Positions 13,804 to 24,030 of a stretch of 64,000 bases of DNA are shown in pieces. The translations under genes were made by a program, and so were the position numbers. Every line of letters starts with the position of its first letter. Position 1 is the first letter of the stretch. This DNA is from Acridotheres tristis (Eukaryota; Chordata; Aves; Passeriformes; Sturnidae): assembly GCA_037013685.1 (NCBI GenBank), contig CM072919.1:48938616-49002615 (forward strand), read 5' to 3'. Below the pieces are notes generated by a model, which did no database searches, was not told where the DNA came from, and saw only the letters and a program-made list of their open reading frames with translations.

Positions 13804-14651
13804 CTCAAGAATCATAGAGGTATTTATGTTGGAAAACACTCTTAAAAGTATTGTGTTAAACCGTAAACCTAGCATTGCCAAGTCGACCATTAAATCAGGT
13901 CAATAAATACATCTACATAGTTTTTGAACACTTTCAGGAATGGTGATTCCACCACTTCCCTTGGCAGCCTGTTCCAGCACCCGACCATACTTTTCATGAC
14001 AAAAGTTTTGCAAATTTCCAGGGTAAACCTCTCCTGGTGCAATTTGAGGCCATTTCCTCTTTTCCTTTCACTTGCTGCATAAGAGAAGAGATCGATCCCC
14101 ACCTGGCTACCGTCTGCTTTCAGGTAGTTACAGTGAGAAATGAGGTTCCCCTTGAGCTGCCTCCTTCTCTACAGGCTGAAGACCCAGCTCCCTCAGCTAC
14201 TCCTCACTTTTGCTCCAGACCTTTCATCACATTCATTTTCCCTTGCTGGACTAACTCCAGCACTTTATTGTCCTTCCTGTCATGACATGTCCAAAACTGA
14301 AAATTAGGACTGAACCTCATCAGAGTTGAATACAGGAGAACAGTCACTTCCCTGGTCCTGCTGGCCACACTATTGCTGATACCAGCTGATCCAGGCCAGG
14401 ATGCCATTGGCTTTCTCGGCCACCTGGGCACAGCTGGCTCATGTTCCGCCACTGTCACCAGCACCCCCAGGCCCTTTTTCACCAGGACACTTTCCAGTCA
14501 CTCTGCCTCCAGCTTGTGGCACTGCCTGGGGTTGTTGTGACCCAAGGCCAGGACCTGCTACTTGGCCTTGTTGAACCTCACACCACTAGCCTTGGCCCAT
14601 GATCCAGCCTGTCCAGATCCCTCTGCAGAGCCTTCTTAACCTGCAGCACAT
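13804..14651 (-). mobile_element. CR1 LINE, antisense, 3' segment
   Basis: This is the 3' part of a long antisense CR1, beginning at its 3' end (AATCATAGAGG). It continues through the coding C-terminus of ORF2: on the minus strand, frames include a [12 protein letters not shown] tract typical of the CR1 ORF2 end (about 13970-13930). A segment with S-V-A-S-R-T-R-E-V follows at about 14370-14340. Frameshifts and stops break the reading frame. The segment stops in mid-element at a target-site duplication (14646-14651) where an LTR entered, and it resumes at 16206. Confidence 0.92.
13890..14102 (-). pseudogene. CR1 ORF2 C-terminal remnant
   Basis: About 70 codons on the minus strand retain the end of the CR1 ORF2 polyprotein, which is endonuclease plus reverse transcriptase. 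The visible landmarks are R-G-N-G-L-K-L-H, then [13 protein letters not shown]. This region lies after the reverse-transcriptase catalytic core and carries no catalytic residues. The full ORF2 is about 900 residues in the family, so this is a small relic inside the antisense CR1 and not a functional gene. Confidence 0.8.
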
Positions 14652-16205
14652 TGCAGTGGTTTTGGTTCACCAATTTTTCGATTTCCCAATGCACCAATTT
14701 ATGTAGTGGTTTTGGTGTTGGCCAAATCACCAGTGCACTCACTAGAATTATTTACTCATTTCCTCTGTGAGATAGGATTAGAAGGAAGGCAACCCAGGCT
14801 CAAACTTTAAAGGGTATAAAGAAAAACTTTATAAGAATAGTAAGAATCAGAATGTAACCTTCAGAACACATCTCCTGCCACCCATACCCTTTTTTCTTTC
14901 CCACTGACAACGTACAGAAGCAATTCAGTCAGTTTATCACCTCCAGAACAGTCTTTCTTCTTAGGGAGAGGAGTCTCTCTTGTCATGCTATGGAAACTTC
15001 TTCACAAGAAAACTTTTAATTTTAATTTCCAAATATAGCAGCCACCCGGAAATCAGCAATCATGAAGTCCTTCCCATCTCTTGCAGCCTTCCCACAGCTG
15101 CATTCATGGGCCATGTCAGCTTATGGGGTACTATTTTAAGGATGAGCTGTTCAAAACAAAAGGTTCTCTATATTTGTTTCTGAGACCATCTTAATCTCTA
15201 GGAACAGATCTTCTTCTTCTTCTTTCCAGGGGGCAAAGGGCCTTCATCACTCTCCTCTCTCTCTGTTCAAATTTCTCATGGGAGCACAGCTACTTCAACA
15301 TCTGCTTGTTCAGCATGGATGCCTTTGCTCATGTCTACAGTGTGAACACTCCATACCTCCATGTTTTTTTCCATTATTTATAGGGATATTCAGCGTATCA
15401 TAATCCATCACCATGAATTACAAGAGAATTTCAGCCGAAGACTAAGGCATCTTCTCATTCTCCTCTCATGTGGGACCTGATTCCTTTTTCGCTGACCTTG
15501 GTGTCTTCATGTTGTTTTTCTATGTGTCTTCAGTCTGTCCTTTTCTCTCACTCGAGAGAGGATGGAAGGTCTGCAAGTCCCATGTGAGCACTGAAAGAGT
15601 TAATATTTTGCCCGAGGCCTGCAGATGGTCCTGTGATCCCTGCTGGATGGTGGCCGGAGCTGTTTATGGTGGAGAATTCTTCAGCAGCTGTGCTGTGGGG
15701 AGAGGCTAGGATTTTAGCAACCAGGCTAGAACACAGGTGCTGTCCTGTGGGACAATGGCTCCCCCTGCCCAGCAGCCTCTGGGGCTCGGCCCAGCCCCGC
15801 TGGGCCCTGTGGGCCATGGCAGAGGGGCCTGGCCTGGCCCGTCGCTGCTCCCAAGGCCCACAGACCTTGGCTCGGCCTGGGCCGGCCGTGGGGCAGGGAT
15901 CAATGTCAGCAAGATGTTAGCAGCTGCAGCCTGGCCCAGCCTTGGCCAGGAGTGGGGCAGAAGAACTTATCTTTCCAGAGGCTGGAAAGCAAAAGAGTTT
16001 TTTACAGGCTTGTTCATTTTTAACATGTGTGTTCATAGAGGCGTGTTCAGCTTTCTCAATGGCTTAACAGGTTGTCAGTTCTCAAAACTAATCACTGATT
16101 GTTTTTTTGTCAGGCATAGAGGAAGCTCTTAGCAGCTCCTCTCAGAAACATCATTTCCATGGATGGCTTCTTCCATCCTCACCAAATGCCCAATGTGCAA
16201 AACCA
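14652..16205 (-). mobile_element. ERVK-like LTR inserted in CR1 (no internal retroviral genes)
   Basis: This 1554-bp block interrupts the antisense CR1 precisely. It begins TGCAGTGGTTTTGG, ends CAAAACCA, and is flanked by a near-perfect 6-bp duplication, GCACAT (14646-14651) and GCACAA (16206-16211). TG...CA ends and 6-bp duplications are typical of class II (ERVK) elements. On the minus strand the 5' side starts TGGTTTTGCACATTGGGCAT. A GC-rich central part lies at about 15910-15700. An ATAAAG hexamer, possibly a decayed polyadenylation signal, lies at about 14832-14827, and the end reads CCAAAACCACTGCA. No gag, pol or env similarity is visible and its two ends do not repeat each other, so a single long solo LTR is the best reading. 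Family assignment is from memory of passerine LTRs and is the less certain part. Confidence 0.75.
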
Positions 16206-17168
16206 GCACAACATCAACACTCCAACCCAACATGGTGTTGTCTGTGAACTGACTGAGGGAGTATTTGTGTCCCAGATCCAATGATTGATAAAGACGCTAA
16301 ACAGAACTGGCCCCAATACTGAGCCCTTAGGGACACCACTGGTTGTCTGCTGCTGCATTCAATCCCACTCTTCAGGCCCAGCCATCCAGATTTCTTTTAC
16401 CAACACAAAGTACACGTGTCTAAGCCATCACCAGCCAGTTCCTTCATAAGAATGCTGGGAGACAATGTCAAACTTTTTACTGAAGTCCAGGTAAACGACA
16501 TCTACAGTGTTTCTCTCATCTAACAAGTGGGTTATGCTCTCTTAGAAGGAGATTGGGTTGGTCAAGCAGGACCCACTTTTCACAAAGTTGTGGTGGCTGG
16601 ACCTGATTGCCTGGTTGTTCTACATCTATAACCTGATGACACTCCAGGTGATCAGTTCCAGAACCTTCTCTAGCACCAAGGATAGGCCTGCAGTTCCCTG
16701 TATCCTTTCTGTGGTCCTTCTTATAGATGGATGTCACATTGGTTATCTCTAGTAAACTGGGGGCTTCCCAGTTAGTCAGGGACACTGAGAAATGAGTGAA
16801 AGTGTTAAAGTGTTCAGTAAGCATTTCTGGCAGCAGCCTCAGTAACTTTGAGTGTATCTCATCCAGCTCCATAGACTTGTATGTGTAACAGATCACTGAC
16901 CATTCTTCCTCAGGTTATGGGGGCTTCATTATGCTCCACATCTCTGTCCTCCAGCTCTGTGAGCTGGGTACATTGAAAACAGCTGCCCTTATCACAAAAA
17001 ACTGAGGAAAAGAAGGCATTCAGTACCTCAGCCTTTTCCTAATCCCTTGTCACTCTTTCCCAACAACTTCAACTAAGGGACACAGATTCTCCTTGACTTT
17101 CCTTTTACTGTGAATTTATTTAAAGAAACATTTTTTTACCTCAACAGCCAAACTAATTTCAGAATTAG
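16206..17168 (-). mobile_element. CR1 LINE, antisense, ORF2 segment (continuation)
   Basis: This continues the antisense CR1 interrupted at 14651. It starts in the 'atcaacactccaacccaacatggtgttgtctg' region, which joins seamlessly in CR1 order to the sequence before the LTR. It then runs upstream through the middle of ORF2 to the region ahead of the reverse transcriptase. It fades near 17168, so the element is 5'-truncated. Total CR1 sequence in the two segments is about 1.8 kb, compared with about 4.5 kb for a full element. Confidence 0.9.
16516..16896 (-). pseudogene. CR1 ORF2 reverse-transcriptase N-terminal remnant
   Basis: An open stretch of about 126 codons on the minus strand keeps the order of the N-terminal half of a CR1 reverse transcriptase. 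It begins with M-E-L-D-E-I-H. It then has the N-V-T-S-I-Y-K-K-D segment (the family has N-I-T-P-I-F-K-K-G) and G-N-C-R-P-I (the family has G-N-Y-R-P-V). The later part drifts out of frame. It lacks the catalytic Y/F-A-D-D box, which lies further downstream in the family. It is a decayed relic without expected product. Confidence 0.8.
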
Positions 17169-17240
17169 TGTTCATCCACTGCTGGTAGAAGACCCCTTCC
17201 TGGGGGCTCTGGCATGCTAGACATGAGATGTTATTTCCAT

Positions 17241-17297
17241 GAAAGCCAAGGAAATGAATACAGAGTACCTCAACCTTTGACATGTCCTCTGTCACTA
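17241..17297 (-). mobile_element. Small second antisense CR1 piece
   Basis: The sequence around 'cagagtacctcaacctttga...gtcactaa' is the same CR1 position as 17003-17054 ('cattcagtacctcagcctttt...gtcactc'), in the same orientation but with many differences. It therefore belongs to another CR1 copy, or to a rearranged duplicate, lying between the long antisense CR1 and the sense CR1 that starts near 17308. Confidence 0.55.
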
Positions 17298-17307
17298 ATT
17301 CAAATGC

Positions 17308-17853
17308 CAGTCCTGTTCAATGTTTCTACTGATGACAAGGATGAGGGTATTGAGTCTTTCATTAGTAAATATGCAGATGACACTAAGCTAGGAGAGTGTG
17401 TTGATCTGTTGGAAGGTAGGAGCTCTGAAGAGAGACCTGGAATGGTTGGATGGATGGGCAGAGTCCAATGGGATGAAGTTTAATAAGTCCAAGTGCTGAG
17501 TCCTGCCTTTTGGCCACAATAACCCCCTGCAGTGTTACAGGCTGGGGCTGGTGTGGCTGGACAGTGCCCAGGCAGAAAGGGACCTGGGGGTGCTGGCCCA
17601 CAGCCAGCTGAACATGAGCCAGCAGTGTGCCCTGGTGGCCAAGAAGGCCACTGGCATCCTGGCCTGTATCAGGAGCAGTGTGGCCAGCAGGAGCAGGGAG
17701 ATAATTCTTCCCCTGTACTCAGCACTGGTGAGGTCACACCCTGAGTGCTGTGTCCAGTTCTGGCCCCTCAGTTTAAGAAGGACATTGAGATGCTTGAGCA
17801 CATCCAGAGGAGACAACAAAGCTGGAGAGGGGCTTGGAACACAAATCCTGTGA
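17308..17853 (+). pseudogene. CR1 ORF2 reverse-transcriptase C-terminal remnant
   Basis: This is the decayed coding part of the sense CR1. The Y-A-D-D box at 17370-17381 is conserved. This box coordinates metal ions in the family reverse transcriptase, which copies element RNA at nicked chromosomal DNA. The reading frame shifts before about 17551, where a 100-codon frame with the post-catalytic region begins. The endonuclease, ORF1 and the upstream RT motifs are missing because of 5' truncation, so the remnant cannot mobilise itself. Confidence 0.85.
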
Positions 17854-17915
17854 GGAATGGCTGAGGGAGCTGGGGTTGTTTAGCCTCGAGAAAAAGAGAC
17901 TCAGGGGTGACCTTA
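17308..17915 (+). mobile_element. CR1 LINE, sense, ORF2 3' half (first segment)
   Basis: A well-preserved, 5'-truncated CR1 in sense orientation. It enters in the reverse-transcriptase domain: K-Y-A-D-D-T-K-L-G is encoded at about 17367-17393, with both catalytic aspartates intact. It then covers the connection region (A-E-R-D-L-G-V-L-A, L-N-M-S-Q-Q-C-A-L-V-A-K-K-A and S-V-A-S-R-S-R-E, about 17570-17700). Frameshifts are present, so no intact protein remains. It stops at CCTTA (17911-17915), the left copy of the LTR target duplication. Confidence 0.95.
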
Positions 17916-18190
17916 TGTCCTGGGATACAATGCAACATTTGTGTATTCTATCACCATCTGTTAAAATGTGGGAGGGGTGGTGATCCTTATCTCTGTGGGA
18001 GATATCCTCTGCTGATGTGCCATCTGATAAGATCAGGGGATGATCATCGTTATCTATTCACAACCCATCCTTCCTCCAGAAGATATATTCTGTTAATGGG
18101 CCATTAAGTCCTATTGTGTGACTGATAAGATTACATCATCCCATTGGGAGATGCCCCAGCCAGGGGCAGGAGCCAAGCCTTTCCTACCCA

Positions 18191-18198
18191 GATAAAAA
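18191..18198 (+). promoter_or_regulatory. TATA-like box of the solo LTR
   Basis: GATAAAAA lies about 275 bp into the LTR, followed by a GGTTTGGGACACGAGGG region where transcription could start. The position is typical for the U3/R boundary of an LTR. Its activity cannot be judged from sequence. Confidence 0.4.
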
Positions 18199-18473
18199 AC
18201 TGGGGTTTGGGACACGAGGGCAGACCTTTCTACTGGATCCCAGAGGAAAGTCGGATCATTTCCACATCATCGCTGGATATTCGGAGGAAAACTGCACCCT
18301 CTACAACACTGCTTCAACGGAGCCACATCTGTCATCCAGGAGGACTGCAGCCACCATTTATACGGACTGCTACCAACACCCTGACTGACAGGGTGTCAGG
18401 TTGTATTTCTGACTGTGTTGGTGGTTGTTTCTTTTATATTATTGCATGTATTTTATTTTTTCTCTTTTCTTCT

Positions 18474-18479
18474 ATTAAA
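18474..18479 (+). terminator. ATTAAA polyadenylation signal of the solo LTR
   Basis: ATTAAA is followed within about 60 bases by the LTR end. It sits in a T-rich stretch (18430-18480), as expected for the R/U5 boundary of an avian LTR in sense orientation. It helps fix the element's direction. Confidence 0.5.
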
Positions 18480-18530
18480 TTGTATTACTGACTTGGAGTC
18501 TCGCACTGGTTTTACTTTCAAACCAATACA

Positions 18531-18868
18531 CCTTATCACCCTCTATAACTTCCTGAAAGGTGGCTGTAGTCAGGTGGGGGTTGGTCTCTTTCTCCAGGCA
18601 GCAACTGACAGAACCAGAGGACACAGTCTCAAGCTGCTTCAAGGGAGATATAGGTTGGATATTAGGAAAAAGCTTTCTATGGAAAGAGTGATAAAGTACT
18701 GGAATTGTCTGCCTGGGGAGGTGGTGGAGTCACCATCCCTGAATGTGTTTAAAAAAGGACTGGATGTGGCACTCAGTGCCATGGTCTAGTTGAGGGGTTA
18801 GGGCATGGGTTGGACTCGATGATCTTGGAGGTCTCTTCCAACCTAGTGATTCCGTGATTCTGTGATTT
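18531..18868 (+). mobile_element. CR1 LINE, sense, 3' end (second segment)
   Basis: The sense CR1 resumes after the solo LTR with the right copy of CCTTA. It continues through the ORF2 C-terminus (F-L-K-G-G-C-S, about 18550-18572; W-N-C-L-P-G-E-V-V-E-S-P-S-L, about 18699-18740) and the short 3' UTR (GGACTCGATGATCTTGGAGG). It ends in the octamer run GATTCCGTGATTCTGTGATT at about 18847-18866. The 3' end is complete and little diverged, making this one of the younger CR1 copies in the window. Confidence 0.95.
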
Positions 18869-21800
18869 AGCTTGATGACATGTTTGTTTTTTATTCTTTA
18901 TATTCACTTGTGCAGATATGAGTTTGTCTTTTTGCCCTTGGTGGCCTTTGGCAATTTCAGTCTTAGCTGAACTTAGCTTTTCCAACAATATTTTGCATGC
19001 CTAGAAAAAGTTGCTAAGGTCTTCCTTTGCCACTTATCCTTGTTTCCACTTACTCTGGGCAAAGAACATTTGCACTGAGGCTCAGCCATGTGTTCCCATT
19101 TATTCAAGATGGTCTTGTGATAGGTTGACTATCTTCCTGCAAATCTGGATGACTAGGAGTTTAGAGAAGACTGCCTCTGTAGAGTTTCCAGTTTTCTTAA
19201 TTTCAGTTGCAGTAGTTCCCCAATGGTTTTATCATTCAGACAAAGCCTTGCCCTGTATCAGCAGCTGTTGTCACAGCCATCTGGCATTTGACTTGTTCTT
19301 CATATATTGCTATGTTATTTATTGATGCAAAACAAATGCATAATACTTGCAATATTAAAATGTATCAAACCTTCATTTCCGTGTGACTAGTCTTTGAGTT
19401 CTTATCTTTATTTGCATGTCCTTCAAGATTTGGTCGGTGTTGTTCTGACATTGCTCTAGGAGTCTGGGCTACGTTCCAATTTTAAGCCATGCTCGTCAAG
19501 GGAGATCCCTGAGTAGTCTATTTCTCCCTTCATAATGGTGTATTTCTAGTACATATAAAACATATCTACATGTCTTGAATCTGTTGTATATGGGAGCAAC
19601 TGTTATCATGGAAGACTTATCCGAAAGGAACTCTTGAAGACTCCTTCACAAATGAGAACTTGTGGACTTGCCACAGTTGCAATGGGTAAGCTAAGGAGGA
19701 CTTCCCCCTGTGTGTAATCATAAACACTAATGGGAGAATAAAACCTCCTAAAAACTCTGAGTCCACCAGAGCACACTTGTGTGAATAAAGGCAAATCTGG
19801 AAGGAGAGGAGGTAATACAGCCCCATGGGAGTAATTTACAAGGTGTTGTACCTTTTAGTCTTTGGAAAATATTCAAAACACAGCCTCAAGTTTCACAGAA
19901 AATGAAATTGTTAATCTAGTTCTAAGCCAACCTAAATGTGAAGAGTAGCCAACACTCCAGCTATCACACTTGATCAGTGATCTGTACTGGTACACCCCAG
20001 TAGACATCCAGACAGTTTGAAAATTGAGTTGATATACTCAGTGAAGGATGATTTTTCACGTGTGTGTACTTGAAGATGTTTCAAGGAATTTGTATTCATA
20101 AGCTACTTTTTGCAATAATAAGTTTCATTCTTTAAGGCTTTTATTTAAATTTAATTTAAACTAAAAATTGCAGAGAACAGGTATTATTTGTTTTGTTTCG
20201 TTCCAGTCCTGCAGTTTGTATAATTGCCACACTTTCATATTCATATATGTCTTCTGATGTTGTTTGTGAATTGAAAGAGGGCACACTCTTATGACTGCTA
20301 GATATTTTTCTTGTTTAGTTTAACATATCCTTTCATGGCATATGCTCTTGACTTCTTTTTTCCTTTAGCACCATTAACTAGCCATGAGGAATAAACTACC
20401 TAACAGCTCCTGTTCCTCACCTATCTGCATCAAGTGAACTTTTATTGCTCCTTTGTATTGACTACATTACTGCTGTTTTCCCTTAAATTTTGCCATATTT
20501 TAACAAGTTCTTTCCTCAAGGTTACTGTTACAAAGTCTCTTAACTAGTTCCTCCTAGTTATCCTTTTTCTAGGCTCTTTTCAGATGTATGTCTTGTCTGA
20601 GGATCTATGAGCAGCTCATGAGAAAAAGTACAGAGTACCTTTGATATTAAAGCCAATTCCTCTCACACACTCTTCTACAGACCCTACAAATTAATCTTTT
20701 CTGACTTGCTTTCAAGAATCTTTATTGCTCCCGAACATAGCTCTTTCTTCCCTGGTAACCTCTTTCTTCTACTACCTTAAAAGCCTCTGCATGTGCATAA
20801 TCTATAATTCATTAGACCCTATTCCTGATTTTTAAGGTGATGGAGAATGAATGCTATTTTTTTCTGGTTTGGTACAGTTTCTCAAGCACCATCCATCTTT
20901 GATTCTTACAGTATATTCAATTTTGCTGGGTAAAAACTGTGTGCACTAAGGTTTGCAGTTTGCCTGTCAATTGAAATGAACAAATACTATTACACCAATG
21001 AGAGAAGGACAAACAGAGGCATAGAGGGATGCTGAAACTGAGCATAGCTATATATGGAATAAACTCAATATATTATGAAGCACAGAACAGTGATCATTAT
21101 TATTAATTGCATAATTATTGTTGGTTTAATTGGTGCAAGTGTATTTCCAGCCACTGAAATCATAAGATGTGGATCTTGATTTTCACTATAACACAAAGAA
21201 TACACTCGATCAATATATGGTTCTGACTGGAGATCCATTGTTGCTCAAATAAAATCAGAACATCCTAATGGCTAGAGGTGGATAAATAACAAGCATGCCA
21301 TGGCAAAGACAGAGGTAGGCTTTACTAAGTAGCCTTCTGCTGTTCTGTGAGCACAAGTTATAGGACTTTCTGGTGAGCAGAATGGCAATCTGAAGCCACC
21401 CGTTTAAGCCCAAGGACATTAAATCAACTTTATATCAATTCCTGCTAAGCTTTTCTTGTTCTATTCTTCATGCTTGCCCTGCAGAGGTGTAGCTCAAAAG
21501 CTAAGCAGCAATATTTTACAGCGTCAAGTAACTCTCAAGGCTTCCCAAAGTTGCTTTTTCTTTACCTTTCCTATTAGTCCCAGCTCTTGACTGCATCATT
21601 GCCTGTGTTTCACTGGCTCTTTGCTCTTTTTATTCTCAATTAAAGTTCTAAATTTTAATATTACAAGAAAAATATTTTATCTGTCCTCTCAGGTTAGAAA
21701 ATGTGATTTAAACAAAATTAGAGCTCTGTCAAATCCAAGTGAATGGGTACTTACATGATATGTCTCTTCGTTTTAAGGTTTAGGTTTTTAGACATTCAGT

Positions 21801-23991
21801 CAGAAGCAGTACGTTATGTCTTGTGGAATATGGAGGAAAAAACTGTTACAGCCTGGTTTTCCAAAAAAGTAGAGACAGATTAATTGTTAGACTATATTAA
21901 TACCAATAAGCATATGAATAAAGGAAAACAAATACTAATAAACAAAGAAAAGAGATGGAATAAAGAAACTTCTTGGTCTTGAAAGCACAAGAAAAGGCTT
22001 GGATCATATTTAATTGGGTTATGACCTCTCTCTTGAGCTATGTGCAGGAAAGAAGGCATCAGAATAACTATTTGTGACAAAGTTTTTTTCTGCTGGAATT
22101 TTTCTTCCTCATTTTTGGATTGATATATAAAATTACCAGTGAAAAAAAACAGATTGCAGTCCTTTTCAATTGCTCCACAAACTGAATTTACCTCCTCAGA
22201 AGCAGAAGCCTACATCTCTTCTCTTAACCCCTTCCCAAAGCTTCGCATCTTGGAAAGGTATAAGGCTGGGTTAGACAAGAGTTGTACCCTCCCCCCACTT
22301 CAAACTGTTTATAGAAGGGTGGGATTTAGCTCTGCTCACAGAAGATACCATGCTCCTATCTTGCTGTATTCTCGATATGGCTCCCAAAAGTTCATCTCAC
22401 AGCTACCAGCATGGCTCTGCTCATCTACTGACCTCATGCAAGGCTTCTCTAGCAGGAAGAGCATCCAGAGTACTTCCTGCACTCAGCACTGGCAAGCAGG
22501 TCTCAGCCTCTGGAAAAGTTTGAATGAAAACAAACTAATTAAATTCTACCGTTCTGTTGCTCCACAGAACTGCTATCCAGCATAACGTAAGATGGCAAGT
22601 GTGCTCCTCTAGAATTAGTGAGGTTAATTTTTGGCTTGGAGATAGAGTGTGAAGAAATTGATTCTTCCACTATATTCTGTGGATATAGGGGAAAGATGCT
22701 GTCATTTATCCCTTCCCCAGACTCAGGTACTTCTAAAACAGCACAGGTGTTAAGAAGCTTGTTTGTTCTTGGGCTGGTGATGCTGACACTGCTGCTCTTG
22801 CTGTATGAAAAATCTCACTTGCAAGTGCAAATCTGGTCACTTTGTTCCTCCTCAGAGACCCCTTTCTCTGCCCATCTTCTCCTCCATATCTTTCTCCATT
22901 TTTGTTTTTGGTGATGACACTGGGCTGGACTGGCCAATCACCCCTACGGAAACCTTGCTCAAAATGATCCAAAATTATTAGAATTTCATAAGATTATATT
23001 AAATGTGAACTACTAATTTTTTTTTTTTTTTATTTTTTTTTTTTTACATTCCGTACTTCAAGTTGAAGATTTTTGACATCAGGAAAAAAAAGCAAATTCC
23101 TTTCTGTCCCCCGACAACAGGAAAGAGGTCATCTCCAGGCTGTGTCCCAAGGTCTCTCACTACTTTCTTCCTTTAGCCTGCAATTACGATTCTCCTCTTT
23201 CTTCTTGAACATATTTTAACTACAAAATTGAGGAGAGACAATTTTTGCAAACATTCTGTGATTACCTCACAGAATTATTTGAGAAAGGACATAATTATCC
23301 ACCAGACTGAAAAGATTTAGAAGCATCTGCCCAAAGCTCACACATTCATTTGACAGGACTACTTCCCAAGAAGATTCTATATGCTTGCAGAGTGCTCCAA
23401 TGCTCACAGTGCTTGTTTAGTCTAGGCATTTATACCTCAAGCTAAAATAGATTGAAGAAAGCTTTTAAAATCAGTGTACAATTCATAAAATATAGCACTT
23501 GCTTCTCATGCCATCGCAACACTCTTGGTTGCACTTATGATTTATTTCAGCTGCTGAGCTGATGGATAGCTCTGCTTAAATAGTAATAGGTACCACACAT
23601 AGCTTGTCAACTGCCCTGGGAGGTAGTGTGCTGCTAAACATTTATTGTTTGCTCTTATCTTTTTCCTTTGGCTGGGTTTTTTGTTGTTGTTGGTTGTTTG
23701 TTTCCTTATTATATAACTTTCTTACTCTTTTCTTTCCCAGCTTCTTCACTAAGATGAAGTCCTCAGAGTCTGAAAATCTGTTGAGAATTTCCTGAAGTCT
23801 TTATGGTGAGGGTGGGAGTAGAAAACTTGTTCAAGTTCACGACCATTTCTTCTTGGAACTGATTGTCTGGGTTCTTCTCATCCACTTCAAAGCTAGATTC
23901 AATTTTAAAACTTATTAGCTAAAACACTGTGTACAACACTATGGCTAAAATAATTCTACCAATAAGTATCTTGGCAAAATGTACACTCCAT
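18869..23991. other. Unique sequence, no gene seen
   Basis: AT-rich DNA without recognised exons or transposons. A T-rich tract (T15-A-T13) lies at 23017-23045. The longest open frame, 22139-22585 on the plus strand, opens with GTG and has no recognised domain, so it is not called as a gene. Confidence 0.5.
23017..23045. repeat. Poly(T) tract, T15-A-T13
   Basis: A near-homopolymer of 29 bases broken by one A. There is no recognisable retrocopy body on either side, so it is recorded as low-complexity DNA. Confidence 0.85.
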
Positions 23992-24030
23992 GTGGAGCAG
24001 ATGCTCCACAGTTAAAGCAGATGCTTTAAC
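23992..24030. other. Twin perfect hairpins sharing a GCAGATGC core
   Basis: Two perfect inverted repeats are separated by one base. GTGGAGCA-GA-TGCTCCAC (23992-24009) has an 8-bp stem. GTTAAAGCA-GA-TGCTTTAAC (24011-24030) has a 9-bp stem. Both turn on the same GA and contain CAGATG, an E-box consensus (CANNTG). An upstream CTCCATGTGGAG (23986-23997) offers an alternative fold. No function is assigned. Confidence 0.8.

Larger units (their letters stand above)
17916..18530 (+). mobile_element. Solo LTR, ERVL-like, inserted in CR1
   Basis: This 615-bp element has TGTCC...AATACA ends and perfect 5-bp duplications, CCTTA at 17911-17915 and 18531-18535. Removing it restores the CR1 order 'gaccttatcaccctc' exactly. 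Sense orientation is supported by an ATAAAA-type TATA-like box (18192-18197) upstream of an ATTAAA polyadenylation signal (18474-18479), with a short U5 after it. A 5-bp duplication fits class III (ERVL) or class I elements. No internal retroviral sequence is present, so the provirus was reduced to one LTR by recombination. Its last 16 bases (CTTTCAAACCAATACA) nearly match those of the LTR at 59357-60088. Confidence 0.92.

Noticed and set aside
15633..16132. Overlapping frames in several phases around 15.6-16.1 kb
   Set aside because: They lie in the GC-rich centre of the ERVK-like LTR, open at GTG or overlap on both strands, and are rich in Gly, Pro and Ala as expected from composition.
13804..18868. 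One CR1 with a 5' inversion (twin priming)
   Set aside because: Both the antisense part (near 13804) and the sense part (near 18868) have their own CR1 3' ends, so they are separate insertions.
22139..22585. 148-codon open frame on the plus strand, one of the longest outside repeats
   Set aside because: It opens at GTG, not ATG, shows no recognisable domain or splice context, and random frames of this size are expected in 64 kb. A protein search and RNA-seq would decide.
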